From the NCBI GenBank assembly GCA_021776755.1, contig JAJFFI010000271.1, positions 1 to 6,843 on the forward strand: 6,843 nucleotides of DNA, in the 5' to 3' direction. The translations under genes and the position numbers were made by a program. Shown piece after piece: positions 5,927 to 6,843 of this stretch. Within the stretch, counting starts at the first letter, position 1; every line of letters begins with the position of its first letter. The notes beneath the pieces are model-generated. The model did no database searches and had not been told where the DNA came from. It worked only from the letters and a program-made list of their open reading frames with translations. The stretch comes from Alphaproteobacteria bacterium. GTDB taxonomy: Bacteria > Pseudomonadota > Alphaproteobacteria > JAJFFI01.

Positions 5927-6721
5927 ATGCCCAAGATGGCGTTCCAGCCCGAACCCGAGACAGTGTTGCCGGTTGACGGCGCAGACGAGGTGTTTCCGGT
6001 CCGCCGCATCTATTGCGTCGGGCGGAACTATGCCGCACACGCGCGCGAGATGGGCTTCGACCCGGACCGCGACCCGCCGTTCTTCTTCATGAAGCCCACC
6101 GACGCCATCGTGTTCGCCGGCACGGCGGCTGAAGCGTCGGTCCCGTATCCACCGGCCACCAAGAACTATCATCACGAGATCGAACTGGTCGTTGCGATCG
6201 GAAAGGGCGGCGCCGATATCAAGGCCGCCGATGCGCTCGGCCACGTGTTCGGTTATGCGACCGGTCTCGACATGACCCGGCGCGACCTTCAGATCGCAGC
6301 CCGCGAAAAAGGCCGGCCCTGGGACATGGGCAAGGGGTTCGACCACTCCGCCCCCTGCGGCAGCCTCCACAGGGTTGCGGACGTCGGGCATATCGACAAG
6401 GGCGAGATCTCGGTGAAAGTGAATGGCGAAGTGCGCCAGTCATCGGGCATCGAGTACCTGATCTGGAATGTGCCGGAGACGATCGAATATCTGTCGGGTC
6501 TGGTCACGCTTGCGCCGGGCGACCTGATTTTCACCGGCACCCCCGAAGGCGTGGGACCGGTCGTGGCCGGCGATGTGATGGACGGCCATATCGATGGCCT
6601 GTCGGACATTCGTGTGACAGTGCGCTGCCGGAATGCGGTTCCGCCTCATCACCTGGAACATCAATTCGATACGAAAACGCATCGACCTCCTGAACCAGCT
6701 CTCGCTGGAACTTCGGCCTGA
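5927..6721 (+). CDS. Fumarylacetoacetate hydrolase-family protein, close to fumarylpyruvate hydrolase (NagK-like)
   Basis: A 264-residue metal-dependent C-C bond hydrolase of the FAH superfamily. The N-terminal block FPVRRIYCVGRNYAAHAREMG (23-43) and PPFFFMKPTDA resemble the fumarylpyruvate hydrolases of gentisate breakdown, which split fumarylpyruvate to fumarate and pyruvate. Likely metal ligands are Glu84 and Glu86 in HHEIEL and Asp115 in GLDMTRRD. Lys136 in KGFD and the family signature FTGTPEGVG (202-210) are present. The substrate is not certain, since no gentisate genes are seen. Start 5927 has a weak GAAGA ribosome site; ATG 5936 (residue 4) is also possible. The family normally ends near residue 233 (HIDGLSDIRVTVR). 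The remaining 31 residues look unlike the family and are read through the start of xthA, overlapping it by 89 bases. This suggests a lost stop codon, for example TGA changed to TGC at 6626-6628. Confidence 0.87.
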   Translation: MPKMAFQPEPETVLPVDGADEVFPVRRIYCVGRNYAAHAREMGFDPDRDPPFFFMKPTDAIVFAGTAAEASVPYPPATKNYHHEIELVVAIGKGGADIKAADALGHVFGYATGLDMTRRDLQIAAREKGRPWDMGKGFDHSAPCGSLHRVADVGHIDKGEISVKVNGEVRQSSGIEYLIWNVPETIEYLSGLVTLAPGDLIFTGTPEGVGPVVAGDVMDGHIDGLSDIRVTVRCRNAVPPHHLEHQFDTKTHRPPEPALAGTSA

Positions 6722-6843
6722 TGTCGTTTGCCTGCAGGAAACCAAGGTCGACGACGACCGTTTTCCGGTGGCCGATGTTGCCGATATCGGATTTGAGTAC
6801 TGTGCCTACCGCGGCATCAAGGGCTACAACGGCGTCGCGATCC
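6633..6843 (+). CDS. xthA: Exodeoxyribonuclease III, 5' part (cut by window end)
   Basis: The first 70 codons of an AP endonuclease / 3'-5' exonuclease of base-excision repair. The start MRFRLITWNINSIRKR matches the family opening, with the catalytic-site Asn9 (Asn7 of E. coli ExoIII). LRPDVVCLQETKVDDDRFP contains the metal-binding Glu36 (Glu34 of E. coli). The GIKGYNGVAI block follows as expected. The frame is open to the window edge, and the rest of the gene lies outside. ATG 6633 is the natural start because the family begins a few residues before the TWNIN motif. It lies within the preceding gene in another frame. No clear Shine-Dalgarno is present, so translation may depend on coupling to the upstream gene. 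In many alphaproteobacteria this gene is close to ftsK and lolA. Confidence 0.93.
   Translation, partial: MRFRLITWNINSIRKRIDLLNQLSLELRPDVVCLQETKVDDDRFPVADVADIGFEYCAYRGIKGYNGVAI

Noticed and set aside
5654..6391. A 245-codon minus-strand open frame across the RNA candidate and the FAH-family gene
   Set aside because: No recognisable domain, and it is antisense to a clear FAH-family enzyme, so it looks like a shadow frame.

Overview
The window is one stretch of a GC-rich chromosome, most likely from an alphaproteobacterium. The evidence is the alpha-type FtsK (about 800 residues with a short linker), the order amtB, ftsK, lolA ... xthA familiar from that class, and CtrA-like TTAA-N7-TTAC boxes ahead of ftsK. 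The species cannot be named from sequence alone. All recognised genes lie on the + strand. The only long A+T-rich stretches are the gaps before ftsK and after the class-I amidotransferase-like gene.

Layout: (1) 25-1260 encodes an Amt-family ammonium channel, closed by a strong intrinsic terminator at 1287-1318. (2) 1320-1462 is a regulated promoter region with two CtrA-like boxes, a -10 element and a perfect palindrome, leading into ftsK (1463-3877), the DNA translocase of the divisome. (3) A structured 144-base gap precedes lolA (4022-4702), the periplasmic carrier of outer-membrane lipoproteins. (4) 4781-5584 encodes a peptidase-C26 / PuuD-like gamma-glutamyl hydrolase. (5) 5585-5926 has no protein gene. 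It holds what looks like an independent small RNA of about 115 nt: four consecutive hairpins ending in a 12-bp terminator stem, with C-rich loops. A separate promoter for the next gene follows. (6) 5927-6721 encodes a fumarylpyruvate/fumarylacetoacetate hydrolase-family enzyme. Its last 31 codons run past the normal end of the family and overlap the start of xthA (exodeoxyribonuclease III, 6633 to the window edge).

The ftsK, lolA and xthA genes serve housekeeping functions: chromosome segregation at division, envelope biogenesis and DNA repair. The two metabolic hydrolases and the candidate RNA sit between lolA and xthA, which are often close neighbours in related genomes, so this block looks like an insertion or rearrangement. 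The most interesting items are the four-hairpin RNA candidate (5692-5809), the CtrA-type control region of ftsK, and the FAH/xthA overlap. Nothing here resembles a defence system, mobile element or CRISPR array.
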